Part shown: positions 1 through 7,259 of the stretch, in pieces | Position numbering within the stretch: the stretch's first letter is position 1 | Layout of the letters: each line of letters opens with the position of its first letter | DNA from: Lachnospiraceae bacterium | Lineage (GTDB): Bacteria; Bacillota; Clostridia; Lachnospirales; Lachnospiraceae | Reading direction: 5' to 3' | Length of the DNA: 64,000 bases | NCBI GenBank assembly: GCA_017453065.1 | Contig: JAFTKW010000003.1 | Span: forward strand, 1 to 64,000 | Program-made: the position numbers and the translations under genes | The notes under the pieces: generated by a model | Told to the model about the DNA's origin: nothing | What the model saw: the letters and a program-made list of their open reading frames with translations, nothing else | Database searches by the model: none

Positions 1-1
1 G

Positions 2-205
2 AAGAGACAGGGTGGAAGCAACAGAGAAACTTTCACTGTTAGAAAGACTTCCAATGGCGTAGGCGTTGAGAAGACTTGGCCACTTCATTCTCCTAATGTA
101 GAGAAAATCGAAGTTGTAAGACGTGGTAAAGTAAGACGTGCTAAATTGAACTACTTGAAGGGCCGCGTTGGTAAGAAAGCAAAAGTAAAAGAAATCGTTA
201 GATAA
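2..205 (+). CDS. rplS: 50S ribosomal protein L19, C-terminal part
   Basis: The window opens inside this gene; 67 codons up to the TAA remain. The product is a structural protein of the large ribosomal subunit that sits at the interface with the small subunit. The visible part contains the L19 signature: [24 protein letters not shown], and a basic tail [23 protein letters not shown]. Family length is about 115 residues, so the first 45-50 lie upstream of the window. A strong terminator follows at once, so rplS probably ends its own transcript, and the signal peptidase gene downstream has a separate promoter. Identification is secure. Confidence 0.96.
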   Translation, partial: KRQGGSNRETFTVRKTSNGVGVEKTWPLHSPNVEKIEVVRRGKVRRAKLNYLKGRVGKKAKVKEIVR

Positions 206-230
206 TTGCGATCATACCTTAAAGATTTTT

Positions 231-267
231 AAAGGACAATTCATTACGAATTGTCCTTTTCTCTTTT
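231..267 (+). terminator. Rho-independent terminator of rplS
   Basis: A perfect 12-bp stem (231-242 with 248-259) closes a 5-nt loop ATTAC and runs into TTTTCTCTTTTT. It lies 25 nt after the rplS stop codon. Confidence 0.93.
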
Positions 268-292
268 TATCTCATTGTATTTATGCTATAAT
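264..292 (+). promoter_or_regulatory. Probable sigma-A promoter for the lepB-rbgA operon
   Basis: TATAAT at 287-292 is preceded by TG one base away (extended -10). The -35 region, about 264-269, is only T-rich and poorly conserved, which is tolerated in extended -10 promoters. It lies between the rplS terminator and the first signal peptidase gene. Confidence 0.55.
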
Positions 293-353
293 GTTTCAGG
301 ATAAGATTTTGGAATAATCCAACATCGATTTGAGATTTTTGAGGATACTTGTA

Positions 354-938
354 ATGGCTAGAAGACACAAAGGATTGAATTTTTATTATAGAAGAAAAAA
401 GATAAGCCCAACAATCGTCAGAGAAGGTTTTTCCATATTTGTGGGCATTTGCCTATGGGTTTTTCTGGCTTTTGTACTGGTTTATTTCTTTGGTATCAAA
501 ACAAGTATGATTGGAGTTTCTATGGAGCCGACGCTTAGTAATTCTGATCAAGTACTTATCAATCGAATTGCATATATTATTACATCTCCCAAATCAGGTG
601 ATGTGATTGTGTTTTTGCCAAATGGCAATGAGAATTCTCATTTATATGTCAAACGTGTTGTTGCCACTCCAGGGGATACTGTACAGATTCAAAATGGAAG
701 ACTGTATGTCAATGGTGTTTTGGAGGAGAATAACAAGATTTCTTATGACAAGATGGCAGATGCGGGGATTGCTTCCAATCCGATTGTGCTTGGAGTGGAT
801 GAATTCTTTGTCTTAGGGGACAATAGAAACAATAGTGAAGATAGCAGATCTGCAGATATTGGCCTAGTGAAAAAACAAGATATTAAAGGTGAAGCCTGGT
901 TCTATGTTGGGGATGGAAAACTTGGCTTTGTAAAATAA
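354..938 (+). CDS. lepB: Type I signal peptidase (first copy)
   Basis: This membrane serine protease removes signal peptides from exported proteins on the outer face of the membrane. In 194 residues there is a basic N-terminus (RRHK, YYRRKK), one membrane segment at about 26-47, the serine motif GVSMEPTL with catalytic Ser56, the lysine motif YVKRVVATPGD with Lys100, and the late box LGDNRNNSEDSR. An upstream TTG at 330 is in frame, but ATG at 354 is preferred because GAGG at 341-344 is 9 nt before it. It is the small Gram-positive (SipS-like) form. rbgA follows 20 nt later and a second, different signal peptidase comes after that. Function is secure; which substrates each copy serves cannot be read from sequence. 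Confidence 0.93.
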   Translation: MARRHKGLNFYYRRKKISPTIVREGFSIFVGICLWVFLAFVLVYFFGIKTSMIGVSMEPTLSNSDQVLINRIAYIITSPKSGDVIVFLPNGNENSHLYVKRVVATPGDTVQIQNGRLYVNGVLEENNKISYDKMADAGIASNPIVLGVDEFFVLGDNRNNSEDSRSADIGLVKKQDIKGEAWFYVGDGKLGFVK

Positions 939-958
939 TAGACAGAAAAGAGGATGAC

Positions 959-1801
959 ATGAATTATCAATGGTACCCCGGTCATATGACGAAAGCAAAG
1001 CGTATGATGCAGGAAGATATTAAGTTAATTGACTTGGTGATTGAACTGGTAGATGCCAGAGCGCCACTTTCCAGCCGCAATCCAGATATTGATACTTTGG
1101 CTCAAAACAAATCCAGACTTATTTTGCTTAACAAATCAGACTTAGCAGATCCGAAAGCAAATAGTGAATGGACCAAATACTTTAGAGACAAAGGGTTCTT
1201 TGTACTGGAAATAAATGCTAGGTCTGGTGCAGGAATAAAGAATATCAATGGAATGGTGGCTGAGGCCTGTAAAGAAAAAATTGAAAGAGATCGCAGGCGT
1301 GGTATTGTAAATAGACCTGTTAGGGCGATGGTGGTTGGGATTCCCAATGTAGGTAAATCTACTTTTATCAACTCTTTTGCTGGAAAAGCTTGCACCAAAA
1401 CAGGCAACAAACCAGGAGTTACTAAAGGCAAACAGTGGATACGTCTAAATAAGAGTTTAGAACTTTTAGACACACCGGGAATATTGTGGCCTAAATTTGA
1501 AGATCAGCAGGTTGGTATGCGACTTGCCTTTTTGGGTTCTATTAATGATGAGATTATTATTACATCAGAGCTTGCTTTGGATTTAATAGGATGTATCCGC
1601 AATTTATATCCGAACGCTATCCCAGAGAGATATGGATTCGAAATGCCCGAGTCCAATGTTGATGTACTTTCAGAGATTGCAAAGGCTAGAAAGTGTTTTG
1701 CAAAGGGTGAAGCACTTGACTATGACAAAGCTGCAGCACTTCTGATTGATGATTTTAGAAGTGGAAAGTTAGGACCTATGACATTGGAGGTGGCACCATG
1801 A
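959..1801 (+). CDS. rbgA: Ribosome biogenesis GTPase RbgA (YlqF)
   Basis: This is a circularly permuted GTPase needed for late assembly of the 50S subunit. The permuted motif order is visible: G4 NKSD at residues 58-61 comes first, then G1 GIPNVGKST at 127-135, the G2 region GNKPGVTKG near 149, and G3 DTPG at 171-174. The N-terminal INWYPGHM-like motif reads YQWYPGHM. At 280 residues it matches the family length (about 280). The TGA stop overlaps the ATG of the next signal peptidase gene (ATGA), so the two are translationally coupled. Position after rplS and before rnhB matches the Bacillus ylqF locus. Very secure. Confidence 0.96.
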   Translation: MNYQWYPGHMTKAKRMMQEDIKLIDLVIELVDARAPLSSRNPDIDTLAQNKSRLILLNKSDLADPKANSEWTKYFRDKGFFVLEINARSGAGIKNINGMVAEACKEKIERDRRRGIVNRPVRAMVVGIPNVGKSTFINSFAGKACTKTGNKPGVTKGKQWIRLNKSLELLDTPGILWPKFEDQQVGMRLAFLGSINDEIIITSELALDLIGCIRNLYPNAIPERYGFEMPESNVDVLSEIAKARKCFAKGEALDYDKAAALLIDDFRSGKLGPMTLEVAP

Positions 1802-2364
1802 AAAAGGTTTTAAAAGAGATTTTAAGCACCAGTGTTTATTTACTTGTCGTTTTGCTGGCTACGTATTTGTTTATTCAATATGTGGCTCAGAGAACCATTG
1901 TAAAAGGTAGTTCCATGGAACCTACTTTAGTCGGTACAGATGAGCATGACCCTGACAAAGTAGGCGACAACCTTATAGTTGACAAGATTTCCTATCGTTT
2001 CCGTGAACCAGAACGTTTTGAGATTATTGTATTTCCATATCAGTTAGATACCAGTCAACTTTTGATCAAACGAATTATTGGAATGCCAGGTGAAACTGTG
2101 GAGATCAAAGAGGATGGCTTTATCTATATCAATGGTGAAAAATTGATAGAAGGATACGGAAAAGAAATTATTGATAGTGCCCATTTGGGAACAGTGGAAT
2201 ACCCCATTATACTGGGAGCTGATGAATATTTTGCACTTGGGGACAATAGAAACAATAGTTCTGATAGTCGCTTTCCCATGGTAGGAAATGTACATAGAGA
2301 TGATATTGTGGGTAGAGCGTGGTTTCGCATGTGGCCTATGTCTAAACTTGGAACAGTACAATAG
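1798..2364 (+). CDS. lepB: Type I signal peptidase (second copy)
   Basis: A second membrane signal peptidase of 188 residues. It has one membrane segment (about 10-28), the serine box KGSSMEPTL with Ser39, the lysine box LLIKRIIGMPGE with Lys91, and ALGDNRNNSSDSR. It differs clearly from the copy at 354-938: the N-terminus is shorter and the segment between the serine and lysine boxes is longer, with an acidic insert DEHDPDKVGD. It overlaps rbgA by four bases and is followed 13 nt later by rnhB. Two such genes around one GTPase suggest an old duplication followed by divergence (inference). Confidence 0.93.
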   Translation: MKKVLKEILSTSVYLLVVLLATYLFIQYVAQRTIVKGSSMEPTLVGTDEHDPDKVGDNLIVDKISYRFREPERFEIIVFPYQLDTSQLLIKRIIGMPGETVEIKEDGFIYINGEKLIEGYGKEIIDSAHLGTVEYPIILGADEYFALGDNRNNSSDSRFPMVGNVHRDDIVGRAWFRMWPMSKLGTVQ

Positions 2365-2377
2365 ATGGAGTTTTGTT

Positions 2378-3136
2378 ATGGAACAAAAGATTGGTGATAT
2401 AAAGAAATTATTTCAGGCAGCGGATGAAAAGATGCTGCCTGAACTTATAGAGACATATTTAAAGGATGAAAGAGCAGGGGTACAATCTTGTATCAATAGT
2501 GCCAGAAAACGCTTAGAGGCTCTTGCGAAGGAAAAAGAAAGATGCTTTCAATTGCTTTCTTATGAAAGAGAATATTCTGCTTTTTCCTATATTTGTGGCA
2601 TTGACGAAGTAGGGCGTGGCCCATTGGCGGGGCCTGTTGTGGCAGGAGCAGTTATTTTGCCAAAAGATTGTGACATTTTATATATTAATGATTCAAAGCA
2701 ATTGTCCGAAAAGAAAAGAGAAGAGCTTTACGAGATTATCATGGAAAAAGCAGTGGCAACTGGCATCGGATATGCGACTCCAGAAAGAATTGATGAAATC
2801 AATATTCTGCAGGCTACCTTTGAAGCAATGAAAGAGGCTATTGGTCATTTGACGGTTACCCCTGATTTGCTTCTCAATGATGCGGTGACAATACCGGGTG
2901 TTTCAGTTAAGCAAGTGCCTATCATAAAGGGTGACGCCAAAAGTATGTCTATTGGTGCAGCAAGTATTATTGCAAAGGTTACCAGGGATAGATTAATGGT
3001 ACAGTACGACCAGGTTTTTCCTGAGTATGACTTTGCTGGCAACAAAGGATATGGAAGTGCGAAGCATATTGAAGCGCTGAAAAAGTATGGACCGACCCCT
3101 ATACATCGTAGAAGCTTTATCAAGAATTTTGTTTAA
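2378..3136 (+). CDS. rnhB: Ribonuclease HII
   Basis: The enzyme cuts RNA in RNA-DNA hybrids and removes single ribonucleotides from DNA. The product is 252 residues with the signature CGIDEVGRGPLAGPVVAGAV (Asp76-Glu77 of the metal site), later NDSKQLSEKKRE, a conserved region around DAKSMSIGAASIIAKVTRD, and GYGSAKH near the end. The first 70 residues are an extra N-terminal domain typical of Firmicutes RNase HII. A longer frame opens upstream at 2288 inside lepB, but ATG 2378 has GGAG 7 nt before it and gives the usual length. It sits directly after rbgA-lepB as in Bacillus. Confidence 0.95.
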   Translation: MEQKIGDIKKLFQAADEKMLPELIETYLKDERAGVQSCINSARKRLEALAKEKERCFQLLSYEREYSAFSYICGIDEVGRGPLAGPVVAGAVILPKDCDILYINDSKQLSEKKREELYEIIMEKAVATGIGYATPERIDEINILQATFEAMKEAIGHLTVTPDLLLNDAVTIPGVSVKQVPIIKGDAKSMSIGAASIIAKVTRDRLMVQYDQVFPEYDFAGNKGYGSAKHIEALKKYGPTPIHRRSFIKNFV

Positions 3137-3145
3137 GGAAAAAGC

Positions 3146-4861
3146 ATGAAAATACAAAATCCATTTAGTAAGCCAACTACACAGACCAATCTGACCAGCG
3201 GAGAGGATGGGAGTGTAGTTTCCAAAACTCCACATCAAAGTACAACAATGCAAAGTTCTTCGAAGGTGGAACAGCAGATTGAAACACTGGTTCCTGGGCA
3301 GACTTTGCAGGGGGAAGTTGTGGCCAAAAATGGAAAAGAGATCACCTTAAAGGTTGCAGGTGATATGGTTTTGACTGCAAGGCTTGAGAGAGAATTGAAT
3401 CTGGAACTTGGAAAATTGTTAACTTTTCAGGTGAAGAACAATGGCAAGATTCTTTCTTTGAGTCCATTGTTTGCCAATATGTCTATGGACAAAACTGCAT
3501 ACAAAGCGCTTGAAATGGCCAATATTCCAATCAACGAACGCAATGCCCACATGGCCACATCTATGATGGAAAAAGGAATGTCTGTAGATGTAAATAGCAT
3601 TCAAAATGTTTATAAGGATGTGGCAACCTTTGGAACTGCGACTGTGGAGCATATTCTACGGTTACACCAGATGGGAATCCCTGTGAATGCCCAAAACTTA
3701 AATCAGCTTATCCATTATGAAAATTTAGAACATCAGTTGGTGGCAGGTATGAGTCAAGTGGTTTCAGATCTTCAAGCGGAAGGATTAGATCAGCCTGCTC
3801 TTTCCATGGTGCTTGAAACTTTAGATACAAATAGCGATGAATCTAGCTTAGTATCTAAGGTTATGAACTTCCATGAACTTCAAGTTTTGGCAGATGGTAT
3901 AAAGCAATTGACCAATGGCATGGAACTTCCTGATAAAGTAGTCTTTTTTGTGGAACATCCTGGACAATCTGATTTAACGGTCAAAGATTTGCTACTAATA
4001 CTGAGCCAGATGCCAGATACAAATGGGATTACAGGTAAAGAGACCGGACAACAAACTGCAATACCTATCAGTATGGCAGAAGTTGGGTTGGAAGGAAACA
4101 GTGCATTAAACACAGACAATTTAGTGTCACAACCAAATACAAACGCAAGTGAAAGTGCCTCTGCAACAGCCATTGCAATGGGAATAGAAACTGCAACAGT
4201 GCCTTCCCTTGAAAAGGGGTTTTTGGAGGGAGAAGTGTTTGGTAAACTGTTAAATGCTCATTTGCTGGACAGCTGGGCTTTAAACCCACAGGAGGTGGCA
4301 GACAAGGGAAGAATAAGAGATTTATATGATCAGATTTCCAGACAACTAGAAGGGCTGAAAATGGTTCTTGAGCATGTGAAAGGCGAGGAAAGTACCGCGC
4401 TGAAAACAGTTAACAATTTACAAAATAATGTTAACTTTATGAATCATATAAATCAGTTATACACCTATATTCAAATTCCATTAAATAGGAATGGAAAAGG
4501 TACTCAGGGAGAACTGTACGTCTATACCAACAAGAAAAATTTGGCTAGAAATGATGGCACAGTCAGTGCTCTGCTTCATTTGGATATGGAACATTTAGGA
4601 CCTGTGGATGTCTATGTGGCAATGCAGAATCAAAAGGTAACTACCAATTTTTATTTGGCGACAGATGAACTTTTGGATTTTATTCATGAACATATATATA
4701 TACTGGATGAGCATTTAGCAAAAAGAGGGTATTCCTTAAATTGTCAAATGATTCAACGAGACGAAGAAACAGGACAAGGATTTAATGTGATAGAAGAGAT
4801 TGCAAAAGAGGAGCCTGACAAAGTGGTTCTTTCGCAGTATGCTTTTGATGTTAGGGCATAG
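3146..4861 (+). CDS. FliK-like (YlqG-type) protein of unknown function
   Basis: A 571-residue protein with no signal peptide or membrane segment. The N-terminus is polar and low in complexity (PFSKPTTQTNLTSGEDG). Then comes a small beta-rich part (LVPGQTLQGEVVAKNGKEITLKV, about 50-105), a long helical middle with a Ser/Thr/Asn-rich linker near 320-345, and a C-terminal domain (about 440-545) with the pattern GELYVYTNKK...LHLDMEHLGPVDVYVAMQNQKVTTNFY, which resembles the hook-length control domain of FliK. It lies between rnhB and a gene for an FlhB-tail-like protein, the same pairing as Bacillus ylqG-ylqH. No flagellar gene is nearby. Its role is unknown; a link to type III export is inference only. 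Confidence 0.7.
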   Translation: MKIQNPFSKPTTQTNLTSGEDGSVVSKTPHQSTTMQSSSKVEQQIETLVPGQTLQGEVVAKNGKEITLKVAGDMVLTARLERELNLELGKLLTFQVKNNGKILSLSPLFANMSMDKTAYKALEMANIPINERNAHMATSMMEKGMSVDVNSIQNVYKDVATFGTATVEHILRLHQMGIPVNAQNLNQLIHYENLEHQLVAGMSQVVSDLQAEGLDQPALSMVLETLDTNSDESSLVSKVMNFHELQVLADGIKQLTNGMELPDKVVFFVEHPGQSDLTVKDLLLILSQMPDTNGITGKETGQQTAIPISMAEVGLEGNSALNTDNLVSQPNTNASESASATAIAMGIETATVPSLEKGFLEGEVFGKLLNAHLLDSWALNPQEVADKGRIRDLYDQISRQLEGLKMVLEHVKGEESTALKTVNNLQNNVNFMNHINQLYTYIQIPLNRNGKGTQGELYVYTNKKNLARNDGTVSALLHLDMEHLGPVDVYVAMQNQKVTTNFYLATDELLDFIHEHIYILDEHLAKRGYSLNCQMIQRDEETGQGFNVIEEIAKEEPDKVVLSQYAFDVRA

Positions 4862-4870
4862 GAGGTAATT

Positions 4871-5158
4871 TTGAGCAAAGAAATAGATAATGCTAAAGTG
4901 AAACAGGCCATAGCGCTGGAATATGATCCTAATGATGAAGCACCTAGAGTCATTGCCTCAGGAAAAGGTCTTTTGGCGGATCGAATCATTGAAAAGGCAA
5001 AAGAGTCCGAGGTGCCGATTCACAGAGATGACAAACTGGCAGATACTTTGTCTAGGTTGGATATTGGAGATGCGATTCCACCTGAATTATATGAAGTTGT
5101 GGCAGAGATTTTAGTTTTTGTGGATTCTATGGACAAATTAAAGTCGAAGATGAAATAG
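4871..5158 (+). CDS. FlhB C-terminal-domain-like protein (YlqH type)
   Basis: A 95-residue soluble protein that matches only the cytoplasmic end of the flagellar export switch FlhB: QAIALEYDP, then P.V.ASGKG, adjoining ADRIIEKAKESEVPIHRDDKLADTLSRLDIGDAIPPELYEVVAEIL. The membrane domain of FlhB is absent, and so is the self-cleaving NPTH motif, whose place is taken by NAKVK. The start is TTG at 4871, chosen because GGAGG at 4861-4865 lies 5 nt before it. It follows the FliK-like gene, mirroring the known FliK-FlhB partnership, so the two products may interact (inference). The family is widespread in Clostridia and Bacilli with no firm role known to me. Confidence 0.82.
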   Translation: MSKEIDNAKVKQAIALEYDPNDEAPRVIASGKGLLADRIIEKAKESEVPIHRDDKLADTLSRLDIGDAIPPELYEVVAEILVFVDSMDKLKSKMK

Positions 5159-5168
5159 GAGCATAGTG

Positions 5169-5528
5169 TTGAACAAAAGAAGGGTTGGAGAAAGCAAGGA
5201 AAAAGAAGCTGCAGCATATTTACAGGCTCAAGGAATGCAAATTCTGGAGTACAATTTTCGAAGCCGCCGTGGAGAGATTGATTTGATTGGAAAACAGGAT
5301 GAGTATTTGGTTTTTGTGGAAGTGAAATTTCGTCAATCAAAAGCAAAAGGCTCTCCCCTTGAAGCGGTAGATTTGCGGAAGCAAAGACAAATCTGTAAAG
5401 TGGCTGACTTTTATAGATTGATGCATGGGATAGGGGAATTTGCACCTATTCGCTATGATGTAGTCGGGATAGAGGGGGACAAAATAACTTGGATTCCCAA
5501 TGCCTTTCAACATATTTATGGGAGATAA
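5169..5528 (+). CDS. yraN: YraN family (UPF0102) nuclease-fold protein
   Basis: This is a small protein (119 residues) with a restriction-endonuclease-like fold. The family core is visible: YLQAQGMQILEYNFRSRRGEIDLIGKQDEYLVFVEVKFRQSKAKG, with the GEIDLI aspartate and the EVKFR residues forming the expected PD-(D/E)XK-like site. TTG at 5169 has AGGAG 7 nt upstream; GTG at 5166 is the alternative, adding one residue. In most bacteria the gene sits near rnhB, as here. The family is suspected to act in DNA processing or repair, but its true activity is not established. Confidence 0.9.
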   Translation: MNKRRVGESKEKEAAAYLQAQGMQILEYNFRSRRGEIDLIGKQDEYLVFVEVKFRQSKAKGSPLEAVDLRKQRQICKVADFYRLMHGIGEFAPIRYDVVGIEGDKITWIPNAFQHIYGR

Positions 5529-5573
5529 TTAATTTAAGCTATTTTTTTGACTGGAATAGAAGGGAAGAGTTCA

Positions 5574-6452
5574 ATGAAAGAATACATTCAAAATATAGAA
5601 TTAAAACGTATATATACAGACGGCTCTCATGGGCCGTCTGTTGTGGTAAATGGAAAAACAATTCCATATATTACCTTTTCTGTTTTTGACAGATTTAAAG
5701 GTCAAATGCAGGCTATATTTACTACTAGATTGGGTGGTGTAAGCACAGGAGATTGTGCTTCTTTGAATTTGAGTTTTACTAGAGGAGATCAGCCGGATGC
5801 TGTGCTTGAAAATTTCAAACTGGTTGGGCAGGAACTTGGAATTGAGCTTACTCAATTTGTCTGTTCCATGCAAACGCACACCACAAACATTCGTCAAATT
5901 ACCCAAAAAGATGCTGGCAAAGGTGTTGTTAAGGATTTAGATTATGAAAATATTGATGGACTGATTACCAATGAGCCAGGATTATGTCTATCCTTGTTCT
6001 ATGCAGACTGTGTTCCGGTGTATTTTTATGACCCTGTGAATCGTGCAATCGGAGTAGCGCATTCGGGCTGGAAAGGAACCGTTGGTCAAATCAGTGCTAA
6101 GATGCTTATGCACATGAAACTTGCCTTTGGTACAAATCCAAAGGAGGTATACGTTGCAATTGGTCCTTCCATTTGTCAGGGATGCTATGAAGTCAGTGAA
6201 GATGTGGCATTGGAATTTCAGAAGGTTTACCGTACCGATAGTATATTAGCAAAAGGAAAAGCGGAGAAAAAGTATCAATTAAATCTATGGGAAGCTATTT
6301 CCCAAACTCTGCTTTTAAGTGGTGTTTTAGAGGATCATATTCAGCGCCCTGATATTTGTACCTGTTGTAATCCCGAAATATTCTTTTCTCATAGGGCAAG
6401 TGGGGGAAAACGAGGGAATTTGGGTGCATTTATGATGTTAAATGGGGACTAA
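5574..6452 (+). CDS. pgeF: Laccase-domain purine nucleoside phosphorylase-like protein PgeF/YlmD
   Basis: A 292-residue protein of the YlmD/YfiH family, described as multicopper-oxidase-like proteins that act on purine nucleosides and help keep peptidoglycan free of miscoupled amino acids. The conserved metal residues are present: CSMQTHT, SLFYADCVPVYF and GVAHSGWKGTVGQI, followed by GPSICQGCYEV and CTCCNPEIFFSHR. An in-frame TTG lies upstream at 5547, but ATG 5574 with GGGAAG about 6-8 nt before it is better. The first codons contain a strong hairpin (5616-5641). It is the last gene of the run that starts with lepB. Exact substrate is uncertain. Confidence 0.88.
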   Translation: MKEYIQNIELKRIYTDGSHGPSVVVNGKTIPYITFSVFDRFKGQMQAIFTTRLGGVSTGDCASLNLSFTRGDQPDAVLENFKLVGQELGIELTQFVCSMQTHTTNIRQITQKDAGKGVVKDLDYENIDGLITNEPGLCLSLFYADCVPVYFYDPVNRAIGVAHSGWKGTVGQISAKMLMHMKLAFGTNPKEVYVAIGPSICQGCYEVSEDVALEFQKVYRTDSILAKGKAEKKYQLNLWEAISQTLLLSGVLEDHIQRPDICTCCNPEIFFSHRASGGKRGNLGAFMMLNGD

Positions 6453-6532
6453 TTAATAAAATCTTAAATAAATTCCTATTTGGGACTTAAAATTTCTTTG
6501 ATTTAATAAAAACATACAAGGGAGATAAGGTT

Positions 6533-7228
6533 ATGGCAAACATATTAGTATGCGATGATGACAAGCACATTGTTGAGGCAATAGAGATTTACTTAAAGAA
6601 TGAAGGTTATACGATTTTTAAGGCCTATGATGGAGTTGAAGCCATAGAGGTGTTAGGTAGAGAAGATATTCAATTGTTGATTATTGATATTATGATGCCT
6701 CGTATGGATGGAATTCACGCCATCTTAAAGATAAGAGAAACAAGTAGTATTCCAATTATCTTTTTGTCAGCGAAATCAGAAGATACAGACAAAATCTTAG
6801 GTTTAAATATGGGCGCAGATGATTACATTACCAAACCATTTAATCCTTTGGAATTGGTTGCCCGAGTAAAATCCCAACTTCGTAGATATACCAGCTTTGG
6901 AAGTGCAAAAGAGGACAAACAACAGGAATACTCTGTTGGAGGACTTGTCATCAATGACGATACGAAGGAAGTATTTGTGGAAGGTGAACTTGTAAAACTT
7001 ACACCAATCGAATACAGTATTTTACTTTTACTAGTTCAAAATCAAGGTAAGGTATTCTCCATCAACCAGATATATGAAAGTATATGGAATGAAGATGCAA
7101 TTGGTGCAGACAATACAGTTGCAGTTCATATAAGACATATTCGAGAGAAAATTGAAATTAACCCTAAAGAACCTAGATATTTAAAAGTTGTTTGGGGCGT
7201 AGGATACAAGATAGAAAAACAAAGCTAA
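6533..7228 (+). CDS. OmpR/PhoB-family response regulator
   Basis: A 231-residue two-domain transcription factor. The receiver domain (1-120) has the acidic pair CDDD at 7-10, the phosphorylation site Asp52 in LLIIDIMMPRMDG, and the conserved Lys in GADDYITKPF. The C-terminal winged helix (about 135-229) shows LTPIEYSILLLLVQNQGKVFS and VAVHIRHIREKIE. GGGAG stands 9-13 nt before the ATG. A histidine kinase gene follows 31 nt later, so the two form a two-component system. A possible promoter (TTGGGA, 17 nt, TTAATA at 6480-6508) is weak. The regulated genes cannot be told from sequence; the sequence style is closest to VanR/PhoP-like regulators. Confidence 0.94.
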   Translation: MANILVCDDDKHIVEAIEIYLKNEGYTIFKAYDGVEAIEVLGREDIQLLIIDIMMPRMDGIHAILKIRETSSIPIIFLSAKSEDTDKILGLNMGADDYITKPFNPLELVARVKSQLRRYTSFGSAKEDKQQEYSVGGLVINDDTKEVFVEGELVKLTPIEYSILLLLVQNQGKVFSINQIYESIWNEDAIGADNTVAVHIRHIREKIEINPKEPRYLKVVWGVGYKIEKQS

Positions 7229-7259
7229 TGCAAGGGGTTTAATTGCATGAGGAGGAAGT

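Noticed and set aside
2288..2377. Longer N-terminus for rnhB
   Set aside because: The frame lies inside lepB and has no ribosome site; ATG 2378 has GGAG 7 nt upstream and gives the family's normal length.
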